Positions 23,353 to 33,000 of a stretch of 39,849 bases of DNA are shown here, piece after piece. The stretch covers positions 1 to 39,849 of the forward strand of contig NZ_CALDGS010000089.1 in NCBI RefSeq assembly GCF_937941905.1. Reading direction: 5' to 3'. Both the position numbers and the translations under genes were made by a program. Positions within the stretch are counted from its first letter, which is position 1; each line of letters opens with the position of its first letter. This DNA comes from an uncultured Mycolicibacterium sp. (GTDB lineage Bacteria > Actinomycetota > Actinomycetes > Mycobacteriales > Mycobacteriaceae). Below the pieces are notes generated by a model. It made no database searches. It was not told the DNA's origin and worked only from the letters and a program-made list of their open reading frames with translations.

Positions 23353-23934
23353 TCAGCGCACCGCGACGAAGGGGCTGACCACGTCCTTGGCGAACTGCAT
23401 CGCGTTGACCTGCGGATCGCCGTCCGGGTAGCTGACCGTCGCCAGGATGTTGGCGCCGTGGTTGATGAACGTGGTGTCGGCCCGGTCCTGGTGGCTCGAC
23501 GAGGTCACCAGGATGATCCCGGTGGTGCCGGCCTGCTCGGCCAGCGGGATCGAGAAGCGGGCGTTCTGCACCGTGCTGTTGGCCTTGTCCTCGACGATGA
23601 TCCGGTGGTCGGGGAAGCCCAGCAAGGTCAGCATGCGGCGCATCGCGGCGGCCTCGGTGACGCCGTTGCGCGGGTTGCCGCCGGTGACGATGACCGGCGA
23701 CTGCGGGAAGAACTGGGCCACCGCCAGGCCGGCGAGCACCCGGCGGCGCAGCACCGGCCGCATGGTGCCGTCCGGGTTCAGACCGTAGCCGAGGATGACG
23801 ATCGCCGGCTTGGAGAAGTCCTTGGTGACCGGGGCGCCGACCGGCTGGGCCTGTGCCGGGGCGAGCTCGACGGTCAGTGCGGCGGCCAGCGCGAGGGCCA
23901 GCGCAACCAGGACGGTTCTCAGTCGCCTACCCAT
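23353..23934 (-). CDS. YdcF/SanA-like (DUF218) exported protein
   Basis: This is a 193-residue protein. A signal peptide (MGRRLRTVLVALALALAAA, cleaved near APAQA at about residue 29) is followed by a DUF218/YdcF domain with motifs VILGYGL, RPVLRRRVLAGLAV, VIVTGGNPRNGVTEAAAM, IIVEDKANSTVQNA and ILVTSSSHQDRA. The ElyC/SanA/YdcF family is linked to envelope integrity and lipid-carrier metabolism in other bacteria. The ATG at 23934 has GGAGG 4 bases upstream; a longer in-frame start at 23979 lacks this. It lies between TVP38 and the flippase-like gene on the same strand (gaps 55 and 114 bases), suggesting an envelope cluster. Confidence 0.86.
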   Translation of the reverse strand: MGRRLRTVLVALALALAAALTVELAPAQAQPVGAPVTKDFSKPAIVILGYGLNPDGTMRPVLRRRVLAGLAVAQFFPQSPVIVTGGNPRNGVTEAAAMRRMLTLLGFPDHRIIVEDKANSTVQNARFSIPLAEQAGTTGIILVTSSSHQDRADTTFINHGANILATVSYPDGDPQVNAMQFAKDVVSPFVAVR

Positions 23935-23989
23935 GCGTCCTCCGCGGTGTTCGGAATCCGGTGCTACCGCTGGGGACATCGCGCCCGGG

Positions 23990-24679
23990 TCACGGGGTGT
24001 TACGGGCGCGATGATTTCGCCAGGTGCGCCAGCCGCGGCGGGCCACCAGCACGCCGACGATCGCGGTCAGGCACCACACGGCGATCGCGGCGTAGGCCAG
24101 TGGGGCGGACAGGTCCCCGATCGAGGCGCCCAGCGCGGTGTAGACGAACGCCCGCGGCGCCGACCCGATGAACGCCCCCACCGCCATCTGCCACACCGGC
24201 ACCCCGAACGCCCCGAACGCGTAGGAGGCCAGCGCATCCGACAGCCCGGGGACGAAGCGCTGCCCGACCACCGCCCACAGCCCGCCGCGGTCGATCAACG
24301 CGTCGAGCCGGTCGGCCCGCTCGGCGCCGAGCAGCCCGCGGGCGCTGGCCCGGCCGGCCCGCCGGCCCAGCAGGCAGGCCACGGTGGCGGTGCCGACGGT
24401 GGCCCCCAGGGTGACGAAGGTGCCCAGCACCGGCCCGAACAGCAGCCCGGAGGTGGCCGCCAGCAGCGGGCCGGGCACGAAGATCGCGCCCAGCACGGCC
24501 GAGACCACGATGTAGGCCAGCGGGGCGGCCGGCCCGGCCGCGGCGACGGCCTCCCGTACCACGGTGACGTCGATGACGCGCTCGACCGCGACCAGGTAGA
24601 ACAACGCGATCAGGAACGCCGCGAACACCAGCAGTCGGACCAGATGGGGCCAGCGGGGGTGGGGGTGGGGCTCGGTCAT
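23990..24679 (-). CDS. TVP38/TMEM64 (SNARE-associated, DedA-like) membrane protein
   Basis: This is a 229-residue protein with about five membrane segments. The VTT-domain features are IFVPGPLLAATSGLLFGP, a Gly-rich GATVGTATVACLLGRRAGR stretch and the second conserved loop RFVPGLSDALASYAFGA. Members of this family are lipid scramblases or polyprenyl-phosphate translocases in other organisms. The ATG at 24679 starts the protein with a short polar tail (TEPHPHPRW). It is the first gene of the leftward envelope block. Its promoter region overlaps the dyad near 24755-24793 that precedes small membrane protein B. Confidence 0.86.
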   Translation of the reverse strand: MTEPHPHPRWPHLVRLLVFAAFLIALFYLVAVERVIDVTVVREAVAAAGPAAPLAYIVVSAVLGAIFVPGPLLAATSGLLFGPVLGTFVTLGATVGTATVACLLGRRAGRASARGLLGAERADRLDALIDRGGLWAVVGQRFVPGLSDALASYAFGAFGVPVWQMAVGAFIGSAPRAFVYTALGASIGDLSAPLAYAAIAVWCLTAIVGVLVARRGWRTWRNHRARNTP

Positions 24680-24754
24680 CTCGGGGGTGATTGTTCCGCA
24701 CCCCGCGGGGAGCGGGGGCGGGGCGCGGCACAGGGCGGAAAGTCCCAAAAATGC

Positions 24755-24793
24755 GTGACGCAGCACACAATGCCGCTACATTGTGTCCGTCAC
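24755..24793. promoter_or_regulatory. Nested dyad at small membrane protein B promoter
   Basis: The inner arms ACACAATG-CCGCTA-CATTGTGT (24765-24786) are a perfect 8-bp inverted repeat. The outer arms GTGACG (24755-24760) and CGTCAC (24788-24793) extend the symmetry. A plausible -10 (TACATT, 24777-24782) sits inside, so a regulator bound here would block RNA polymerase. It is also 76 bases upstream of the leftward TVP38 gene. The regulator is unknown. Confidence 0.55.
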
Positions 24794-24815
24794 CACAACG
24801 AAGGGGGCGTAGCCG

Positions 24816-25031
24816 ATGGGCGCAGTCGACGGTCCGCTGAACTACTCCGACGTCTCCGCACGCCGCGGTCGCGTGCTCGACCGCGCCCGGATCATGACGA
24901 TCCTGGGCATCATCGCCTTCCTCACCGCCGTGGCGGCGTTCGCCGTCGCGCTGACGATGGGCGAGACCACCGTCGCCTACATCATCGGCCTGCTCACCAC
25001 CGCCGTGGTGGTCGGCCTGCTCACCACCTGA
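24816..25031 (+). CDS. Small membrane protein B
   Basis: This is a 71-residue protein with two predicted membrane helices (about 27-48 and 52-70). It is a paralogue of the protein at 20591-20776 through the shared MGE.TVA.IIGL core. The first 25 residues are polar and charged, longer than in A. The ATG follows the same GAAGGGGG leader, 6 bases after its GGGGGCG. The gene converges on recD with one base between the stop codons. Function is unknown. Confidence 0.7.
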   Translation: MGAVDGPLNYSDVSARRGRVLDRARIMTILGIIAFLTAVAAFAVALTMGETTVAYIIGLLTTAVVVGLLTT

Positions 25032-25032
25032 C

Positions 25033-26781
25033 TCAGTCCCGCAACCGCCGGCTGAGCCCGGACGCCCGCACCACCCGGCGCTGTACCGCCGTGCGCACCG
25101 CGGCCTCCGGTCCCACCACCTGCACCTTCTCTCGGGCGCGGGTCACCGCGGTGTAGAACAACTCCCGCGACAGCAGCCGCGAGTCCTGCGGCGGCAGCAG
25201 CACGGTCACCTCGTCGGCCTGGCTGCCCTGGCTCTTGTGGATGGTCATGGCGTGCATGGTGTCCACCTCGGCGAGCCGGCCGGCCGCGAACTCCGAGACC
25301 TTGCCCGCGCCGGCGATCACCACCCGCAGCCCGGACTCGCCGCGCACCGTCACCCCGGTGTCCCCGTTGTAGAGCCCCAGCCCGTAGTCGTTGGCGGTCA
25401 CCAACACCGGCCGGCCCGGATACCAGGCCGACCAGATCGGCTCGCCGGTCGCCTCGGTCAGCCACCGCTCGACCTGCCGGTTCCAGTGCGTCACCCCGTA
25501 CGGCCCGCGCCGGTGCGCACACAGCAGCCGGTGGGTCTCGAGCTTCTGCAGCGCGGCCACGTGGTCACCGAGCAGCGCGGCCCGCCGCAGCTCGACGGCG
25601 TGGTCGGTGAGCGTCTTGCGCAGCACCTCGGCCGGGTTGTCGGTGTCGAACCAGACCACCTCCGAGCCACCGTTGCGCAGTGCCGCGACGGTGGCGTCCG
25701 GATCCCCGGTGCGGATGGCGTCGGCCAGCGCCCCGATCGCGCCGCCGAAGCGGTGCGAGGTGCGCAGCACCGCCACCACCTGCGGATCGAGCCCGTCGAC
25801 CAGGTCGGCCAGCACCGCCCCGGCCTCCACCGACGCCAGCTGATCCGGGTCGCCGACGAGCAGCAGCCGGGCGGTCGGGCGGACCGCCTCCAACAGCCGC
25901 GCCATCATCGTCAGCGACACCATCGAGGTCTCGTCGACGACGATCACGTCGTGCGGCAGCCGGTTGCCCCGGTGGTGGCGGAACCGCGACGAACTGTCCG
26001 GCCGCCGCCCGAGCAACCGGTGCAGGGTGGTGGCCTGCAGCCCGGCCAGCCGCTGTCGATCCCGCTCCGACAGCTCGCGGATCTGCTCCTGCACCGCTTC
26101 CTGCAGCCGGGCCGCCGCCTTGCCGGTGGGGGCGGCCAGCGCGATACGCAGCGGTGGCCGGCCCTCCAGCGCGGCCTGTTCGGCCAGCAGCGCCAGCAGC
26201 CGCGCCACGGTGGTGGTCTTTCCGGTGCCCGGCCCACCGGTGAGCACGGTGAACCTGTGCGACAGCGCGATCTCCGCCGCGGCCCGCTGCTCGTCGAATC
26301 GGGGTGACTCGAAGAGATCCCCGGTGTCCGGCCGGGCGGTCGTGGGCCGCGCGGCGGTCATCGCCCGCACATCGGCGCAGACCTGCTCCTCCTCGCGCCA
26401 GTACCGGTCCAGGTAGAGCAGCTCGCCGTAGCGGCGCAGCACCGGAGGCTCGCCTGCGACCAGCGGGCTGGTCGCCACCGCCGCCGCCCATCCCGCCGGT
26501 TCCGGCCACGGCGCCTCGATCCCGGTCTGCTCGGCCACCCGGGTCAGATCCATGCACACCGACCCGCCGCGCAGGGCGCGCACCAGCAGCGCCACCGCCA
26601 GCGCGACCCGCTCGTCGGGTTCCTCGCCGAGTGCGCAGAGCCGTTGCGCCACATGCACATCCGGGGTGTCGATCACCCCGGCGTCGACGAACGCGGCGAG
26701 CAGGCCGGTCGCGGTGACCGGCCGGCGCCAGGTGTGCGGATCCTGCTCGGCGAGGCGTTCGGTGGTCAGCGGTTCGGTCAT
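25033..26781 (-). CDS. recD: RecBCD subunit RecD (5'-3' helicase)
   Basis: This is a 582-residue superfamily 1B helicase, the fast 5'-3' motor of RecBCD. An N-terminal domain (about 1-160) is followed by Walker A GGPGTGKT at 182-189, Walker B VIVVDETSM, GDPDQLASV and, near the C-terminus, AMTIHKSQGSQADEV and FYTAVTRAREKV. Length matches M. tuberculosis RecD (about 575). The ATG at 26781 overlaps the recB stop (ATGA); a longer reading in this frame is shadow sequence inside recB. Mycobacterial RecBCD has been assigned to single-strand annealing rather than to the main homologous recombination route, which uses AdnAB. Confidence 0.96.
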   Translation of the reverse strand: MTEPLTTERLAEQDPHTWRRPVTATGLLAAFVDAGVIDTPDVHVAQRLCALGEEPDERVALAVALLVRALRGGSVCMDLTRVAEQTGIEAPWPEPAGWAAAVATSPLVAGEPPVLRRYGELLYLDRYWREEEQVCADVRAMTAARPTTARPDTGDLFESPRFDEQRAAAEIALSHRFTVLTGGPGTGKTTTVARLLALLAEQAALEGRPPLRIALAAPTGKAAARLQEAVQEQIRELSERDRQRLAGLQATTLHRLLGRRPDSSSRFRHHRGNRLPHDVIVVDETSMVSLTMMARLLEAVRPTARLLLVGDPDQLASVEAGAVLADLVDGLDPQVVAVLRTSHRFGGAIGALADAIRTGDPDATVAALRNGGSEVVWFDTDNPAEVLRKTLTDHAVELRRAALLGDHVAALQKLETHRLLCAHRRGPYGVTHWNRQVERWLTEATGEPIWSAWYPGRPVLVTANDYGLGLYNGDTGVTVRGESGLRVVIAGAGKVSEFAAGRLAEVDTMHAMTIHKSQGSQADEVTVLLPPQDSRLLSRELFYTAVTRAREKVQVVGPEAAVRTAVQRRVVRASGLSRRLRD

Positions 26782-29700
26782 GCCGCCACCCGCCCCGCGT
26801 CGAGCAGGTCCGACAGTGCCGTGATCAACGTGACCGGTGGCTGCCAGCCGAACACCCCGGCCGGATGGCCGTCGACGACCGGGGTGTCCGGCCCGCACAT
26901 GCCGCGCAGGAACAGATACAGCACGCCGCCGAGATGGCGGTCCGGGTCGTAGTCGCGCAGTCGGCCGCGCAGGAACCGGTGCAGCACCACGCAGTACAGC
27001 AGCGCCTGCAGCGGGTAGTCGGAGTGCAGCATGGCCTCCACCAGTCGGGGCCGGGCGTAGTCGGCGGCGGTCAGCGGCCGGTCCGGTTCGCCGAGCCAGT
27101 TGGTCTTGTAGTCCACCACCAGGTACCGGTCGCCGGTGCGCAGCACCGCGTCGACCGATCCGCACAGATAGCCGCGCAGCGGCTGCCCACCCAGTGCGGT
27201 ATCGGTCAGCCGGTCGGCGTAGCAGGCCAGCGGATCGTCGGCGGGCAGGTGGGTGCGCAGCAGCGCCCCCACATCGGCCAGCCGGATATCCGGTGCCGCG
27301 GCACGCAGATCCCCACCCGCCAGCGGGAATTCGAACTCCATCTCGCACATCCGGTCGCGCAGCCCGATCCGGCGCAGCGTCAGCCCGGGCGCCAGCGGGC
27401 CGAGCGGGGTGTCGTGCAGCGGCACCAGCGCGGCGGCGAGCTGCTCGGCGGGCATGTCGACCGGCCACCACACCGAGTGCTCACGGATGCGCGCCTCGAG
27501 TTCGGCGGCCAGGTCCGGCGCGAACGGGTCGGCGGTCTCCAGTACCGCGTGCACGAGCGAACCCAGCCGCGCCCCGGTCGGCACGTCGGCCATCGGGGAG
27601 ACCACATCGGACCCGGCGGCGGTGGTGCCGAGCGGGATCTCGGCCACCTCGTCGTCGAGCTCGGCGACCTCCGGCTCGGAGCTCACCGGCGTCTCCTCGG
27701 CCGCACGGATCAGCCCGGAGTACGAGGTGCGCCGCCAGGAGGTGTCGATGCCGCGGTGGAAGTGGCGCACCGCGATCTCGGCCGGCGGTGCCGGCCGGGG
27801 CAGCCGCGGTACCGGGCGGATCACCGACTCCTCGAGCACCGGCCCGCCCACCGCCTCCCAGGCCCGCAGCCGCTGCATCGCCTCGGCGTCGTCGATCACC
27901 GCCGGTGTGCACCGGGTCGGCACCTCGGCCTGCCCGGGCCGGCGGCCGCGCAGCAGCCGTGACAGCCCGCCGTTGGGCTCGTCCCAGGACGGCGCCCACC
28001 AGGCCACCACCTGCGACTGGGCCCGGGTGAGCGCCACGTAGGCCAACCGCACCACGTCGGCGGCCTCCTCGGCGCGGCCGCGCCGGCGCGCGTCCTCGAT
28101 CCCGGGCGAGCCCTTGCCGCCGATGTACAGGCTCCGGGCGCCGGTGTCGTCGTGGAACAACACGATGTCGTCGGACGGCAGATACCGGTTGAACGCGAAC
28201 GGCAGGTACACCACCGGGAACTGCAGCCCCTTGGCCGCCCACACCGTCATGATCTGCACCGCGGCCTCGTCGCTCTCCAGCCGGCGCGCCCGCTCCGGGG
28301 TGTCGGCGCGCTCCTCGCGCCGGGTGCGCAGCCAGTCGCGCAGCGCCGGCAGGCCGAGCCGTTCGGTGTGCGCCGCCTCCTGCAGCAACTGCGCGACGTG
28401 CGCCAGGTCGGTCAGGTGGCGTTCGCCGTTGCGCCAGGTGAGGATCCGCTGCCCCATGCCGGCCAGCTGCGCGGCCTCGAACACCGCGGCCACTCCGCGC
28501 TCCCGGGCGAACCCGGCCCACTCGCGCAGGGTCTCGGCGACCCGGTCGGTCAGCTCGTCGCCGCGGGCGGCCAGATCCTCGGCGGTGTGGCCGAAGAACA
28601 TCGTGGTCGCCGCCGCGCGCACCATCCCCGGCCGGTGCAGCTGGTCGAACGCCTCCAGCAGGCACAGCCAGTCGGCCGCGGCGTCGGAGTCGAACACGTC
28701 GATGTTGCCGGTGTACACCGCGGGAATCCCGTTGTCGCACAACGCGTCGTAGATCGCGCGAGCGTCGCGGTGGTTCTCCACCAGCACCGCGACGTCGCGG
28801 GCCTGCAGCGGCCTGCCGTCCCAGGTGGCCCCGGAGGCCAGCAGCGCCCCGACGTCGCCGGCCAGATCGGCGCCGATGTGCCGGCGCAGCAGGTCCATCC
28901 TGACGGTCTTCTCCGCGGCGACGCCGAACGGCTCCCGGGACACCACCCGCAGCCGGAACGGTTCGGTACTGGGCGCCCCGGCCAGCCGGGACCCCTGGTG
29001 GCGGGCCTCGACGTCGTGCACGACGATGCGCTCGTCGCCGAGCTGCGCGCCGCGCAGCACCGCCTGCAGCCGGCCGACGAGCGCGGCGTCGCTGCGCCAG
29101 TTGGTGCCCAGCGTCATCCGGGTGCCCGCGGTCTCGGCGGCCTGCAGGTAGGTGTAGATGTCGCCGCCGCGGAAGTTGTAGATGGCCTGTTTCGGGTCGC
29201 CGATCAGGATCAGCGTGGAGTGGCCGGAGAACGCCCGGTCGATCACCGCCCACTGCACCGGGTCGGTGTCCTGGAACTCGTCGACCATCACCACCGGCCA
29301 ACGCCGACGCATCCGGGCCCGGGCGGGGCTCCCGGGATCCTCCAGGGCGTCGGCGAGCCGGCCGAGCAGGTCGTCGTAGCCGAGGATGCGGCGCTGCCGC
29401 TTGCGCCGGTCGAGTTCGGCGAGCAGCTCCCCGGCGAAGGCCAGCCGGACCGCGGCGGCGCTGCCCGGTTCCGGGTCGCGCGGGCGCAGCGCGGCGGCCG
29501 GGTTGGCCACCACCTCGCGGGCCAGCCGGGTGGCGTCGGCGTAGCTGAGCACCGGGTCATCGCGCTCGCCGCCGAAGTGGCGCAGGTACAGGTCGTCGAC
29601 GATCTCGGCGACGAGGTCCTTGAGGTCCTCGACCAGCTCCACCCCGGCGTCGGTGTCGCCGGCCACCCCCAGCGAGCGCAGCACCAGCTGGCAGAACTGG

Positions 29701-30056
29701 TGGGTGGTGGCGATGGTGGCGGCGTCGAAGCTCGCCAGCGCGTCGCGCAGCCGGTCGCGGCGGGCCGCCGCGTCGGGGCCGTCGACCACCGAACGGACGA
29801 ACTCGTTGGGCGCCCGGCCGTCCCGGAACGCCTGCAGCGTCTCGACGAGCTGGCGGCGCACCCGCTCGCGCAGTTCCTGGCTGGCCGCGCGGCTGAAGGT
29901 GATGAGCAGCATCTGGTCCAGCGTCGCCACACCCTCGGCGATGTAGCGGGTGACCAGCCCGGCCAGCGCGAACGTCTTGCCGGTCCCGGCGCTGGCCTCC
30001 AGCACCGTGGTGCTGCCGGGCCGCGGCAGCGGGCCGGTGAGCTCGAAGCGTTCCAT
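26778..30056 (-). CDS. recB: RecBCD subunit RecB (3'-5' helicase and nuclease)
   Basis: This is a 1092-residue superfamily 1A helicase with a C-terminal nuclease. Walker A is ASAGTGKT at 21-28 and the motif II region reads VVMVDEFQDTD; further motifs include GDPKQAIYNFRGGD and VWAAKGLQFPVVYLP. The nuclease domain is intact: Asp969 (GSVDAVL), Asp982 and Lys984 (VVDYKT) match the RecB-type metal site, so the complex should cut as well as unwind DNA. Its ATG shares one base with the recC stop (TGATG) and its stop overlaps the recD start, so recC-recB-recD translation is tightly coupled. Confidence 0.96.
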   Translation of the reverse strand: MERFELTGPLPRPGSTTVLEASAGTGKTFALAGLVTRYIAEGVATLDQMLLITFSRAASQELRERVRRQLVETLQAFRDGRAPNEFVRSVVDGPDAAARRDRLRDALASFDAATIATTHQFCQLVLRSLGVAGDTDAGVELVEDLKDLVAEIVDDLYLRHFGGERDDPVLSYADATRLAREVVANPAAALRPRDPEPGSAAAVRLAFAGELLAELDRRKRQRRILGYDDLLGRLADALEDPGSPARARMRRRWPVVMVDEFQDTDPVQWAVIDRAFSGHSTLILIGDPKQAIYNFRGGDIYTYLQAAETAGTRMTLGTNWRSDAALVGRLQAVLRGAQLGDERIVVHDVEARHQGSRLAGAPSTEPFRLRVVSREPFGVAAEKTVRMDLLRRHIGADLAGDVGALLASGATWDGRPLQARDVAVLVENHRDARAIYDALCDNGIPAVYTGNIDVFDSDAAADWLCLLEAFDQLHRPGMVRAAATTMFFGHTAEDLAARGDELTDRVAETLREWAGFARERGVAAVFEAAQLAGMGQRILTWRNGERHLTDLAHVAQLLQEAAHTERLGLPALRDWLRTRREERADTPERARRLESDEAAVQIMTVWAAKGLQFPVVYLPFAFNRYLPSDDIVLFHDDTGARSLYIGGKGSPGIEDARRRGRAEEAADVVRLAYVALTRAQSQVVAWWAPSWDEPNGGLSRLLRGRRPGQAEVPTRCTPAVIDDAEAMQRLRAWEAVGGPVLEESVIRPVPRLPRPAPPAEIAVRHFHRGIDTSWRRTSYSGLIRAAEETPVSSEPEVAELDDEVAEIPLGTTAAGSDVVSPMADVPTGARLGSLVHAVLETADPFAPDLAAELEARIREHSVWWPVDMPAEQLAAALVPLHDTPLGPLAPGLTLRRIGLRDRMCEMEFEFPLAGGDLRAAAPDIRLADVGALLRTHLPADDPLACYADRLTDTALGGQPLRGYLCGSVDAVLRTGDRYLVVDYKTNWLGEPDRPLTAADYARPRLVEAMLHSDYPLQALLYCVVLHRFLRGRLRDYDPDRHLGGVLYLFLRGMCGPDTPVVDGHPAGVFGWQPPVTLITALSDLLDAGRVAA

Positions 30057-33000
30057 CACATGCCCTCCTGAGCACGCAGCAGCGGCAGCCACACCCGGCG
30101 CGCGTAGTCGTCGATGCCGCGCCGGACCAGCACCTCCAGCGGCGCGTCCTTGCCGAACGCGCGGACGCAGGCCGGCTCGGCGTTCTCGCCGGCGTAGTTC
30201 TGCGGGCTCCAGTCCCGGCCGGCCGTGAACTCGGGCTTGCGGCCGGTGTGGACGGCGGTGGCCCAGGCGTACGACGTCTTCGGCGGCAGCGGCAGCGGCT
30301 CGCGCCGGCCGGCGTCGTAGACCGCCACCAGATCCCGCAGCAGGTCCAGCGCCGGTTCGTCCGGACCGCGCAGCCGGTGGTCGATCGCCTCCGCGCCGTC
30401 GCCTGAACGGCCGATGCACACCGCCTCCCAGCCGCGCCGCGGTTGCTGGGCGGTCAGCGCCAGCAGCGCGATCCACGCCTCGAGCAGGTGCCGGCCGTGC
30501 AGCTTGGAATAGGTCACCGAGACCAGCCGGTCGCCGAACACGTTCGACACGGTGCCGGTCAGCCGCCGCCCGGCACCGAGGTGGATGTCGACGTCGTGGG
30601 CCTGCGGATCCGCACCGCCCCGGCGGTCCAGCGCCAGGGCCGCCAGCCTCGCCGCGCGCTCGCGGATCTCGCCGGCCTGCCGCCAGCCCAGCTGCCCGGG
30701 CGGCAGCGCGCCGCGGCGCCACTCGGCCTGGCAGGCGGCGCTGGGGTGCATGCCGCGCAGCATGTCCTGCAGCATCCGGTCGCCGACCTGCCACTGCGCC
30801 AGCGCGTCGATCTCGACCGGCATGGCGTCGTGCACGTCCTCGACCTCGCGGGGCAGCGTGTAGTCCAGCGCGCGGAAGAACCCCTTCACCGGGTCGCGGA
30901 AGAACGCGATCAACTCGGCCAGCTCCACGTCGTCGCCGCCGGGGTCGGGCAGCGGGCCGCGCAGCAGCGGCGGTCGCTCGCCGCGCTCGCCTGCGGCGAC
31001 CCGGGCGGCGGTGTGGGCGGTGCGGTCGAAGGTGAACGGCACCCCGGGCACCAGCGCCCCGGGCACCACGTTGCGGGAGTCGAACGGCTGCAACGGATGC
31101 TGCACCACGATGTGCTCGCGCACCGGCGTCTCGGTGGTGGCGTCCAGCGCGTCGAGCAGCTCGGCCAGCGGCACCGCGGGCGGGCGTTCCTGCCCGGTGC
31201 GCTCGTCGGCGCCGGTGTAGGTGATGACGAGCGTCTCGGTGGCCGCGCCGATGGCGTCGAGCAGCAGCTGCCGGTCCTCGGAGCGGATGTCGCGCTCACC
31301 GGTCATCGGATTGCGGGCCAGCACGTCGTCGCCGTCGACCACCCCGGTACGGGGGAACACCCCGTCGTCGAGACCGACCAGGCACACCACCCGGTGCGGC
31401 ACCGAGCGCATCGGCACCATGGTGCACACCGTCAGCGTGCCGGTGCGGAAGTTGGCGCGGGTGGGGCGGCCGGCCAGCCGGCCGCCGAGCAGCGCCACGA
31501 CGTCGGGCAGCCGCAGCGGGATGTCCGCGCGCGGGCCGGCGAGCTCGAGCACCTCGTTGAACTCCCGCTCGAGTTGGGCGAGCTGCCAGGCGTCCTCGTC
31601 GTCGACGCGGGTGAGCGCGGTGATGCCGGCGGTGAGACCGGAGAGCCACTCGGCCAGCGGGCGGACGCCGGACAGCGCGGCGACGGCGCGCTGCAGCCGT
31701 TCGACGAACTCGGCCAGCCGCCCGGCCAGCTCCACCCGGTTGCTGCCGACGTCGTCCAGCGGCAGCGTGGTGCCCAGCCAGGCCTGGGCGTCGTCGCTCA
31801 TCGCCACCCCGGCCAGCACCCGGTCCAGCCCGAAACGCCAGGTGTTCTGGATGAACTCGACACCGTAGGGGCGGCGGTGCTCGGGGTCGAAGCCCCACCG
31901 GATGTTGGCCTGGCGCACCCAGGTGGTGATGTCCTCCAGGTCGTCGTCGGTGAAGGCGAACCGAGCCCGCACCGGCGCGGTCTGGGCCAGGTTGAGCACC
32001 TCGCTTGCGGTGGCCCGGCCGCCGGCCAGGGCCAGCAGCTGCTCGGCCACCCCGAGCAGCGGGTTGGTCTGGGTCAGTGCCCGGTCGGCGAGCTTGACCC
32101 GCAGCCGGTGCGCGGGGTGCCCGTCGGCCACCACGTCGCCGAGGCCGAAGTCGGCCACGATCAGCGGCGCGTAGGTCTCGATGTCCGGGCACATCACGAG
32201 AATGTCGCGCGGCTCGAGGGTGGGATCGTCGGCGAGCAGCCCGAGCAGCACCTCGCGCAGCACCTCGATCTGGCGGGCCGGACCGTGGCAGGAGTGCACC
32301 TGCACGCTGCGGTCCCGTGGGTCGTGCCGGCGGCCGTCCGGGCGCACCGCGTTGGCCGCCAGGTCACTCTGCAGCCAGCCCAGCAGGGTGTCGGGATACG
32401 TTGTGCCGGACAGGAACTCGTCGGTGGCCGGATCGGCGGGCAGGCCGCGCTGCAACTCGCGCACGTCCCGGCCCAGGGTGGCCAGCAGCGGGTGGCCGAC
32501 GTCGCGGTGGCTGGTGTCCTCGGCGCGTGGCACCGGCCCGTGGTAGGGGACGAGCTTGTTCCACAGCTCGTCGCTGGGGTGCGGCAGCCACAGGTGCAGA
32601 TCGTGGTGGGTGGCCAGCGCCTCGAGCAGCTCGATCTCGGTGACCGGCAGCCGGGTGTAGCCGAACAGCGACAGCCGCGGCGGCAGGGTGTCGACCGGGC
32701 CGGAGCGCAGCCGCTCGACCGTGCGGTCGTGGCGGACGTGCGGCGGGTCGGCGTCGATGCGGGCCAGCACCGCCCGCCACAGCGGCGGCTGCCAGCGCAG
32801 GTCCTCGTCGACGGTGTCGTCGCGGCCGGCGCACCAGTCGGCCAGCAGCCGCGGGCGCTGCCGGGCGTAGGAGGCGAACAGCCCGGCCAGCCGGCGGGCG
32901 ACCGCGTAGCGGCGGCCCAGCCGCAGCTCGCGCTCCGCACCGTCGGCGAAGTGCCCGAGGTGCTCGGCCAGCGGTGCGCACCACGGCTCGTCGAGGGCGG

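Noticed and set aside
20560..24171. Very long plus-strand open frame (about 1200 codons) across the envelope genes.
   Set aside because: It is antisense to genes with clear domains and is rich in Arg/Gly/His/Gln, typical of shadow frames in high-GC DNA.
24000..24770. Second minus-strand frame overlapping the TVP38 gene.
   Set aside because: Its sequence is Arg/Gly/Ala-rich with no membrane segments or motifs, while the other frame encodes a convincing five-helix TVP38 protein.
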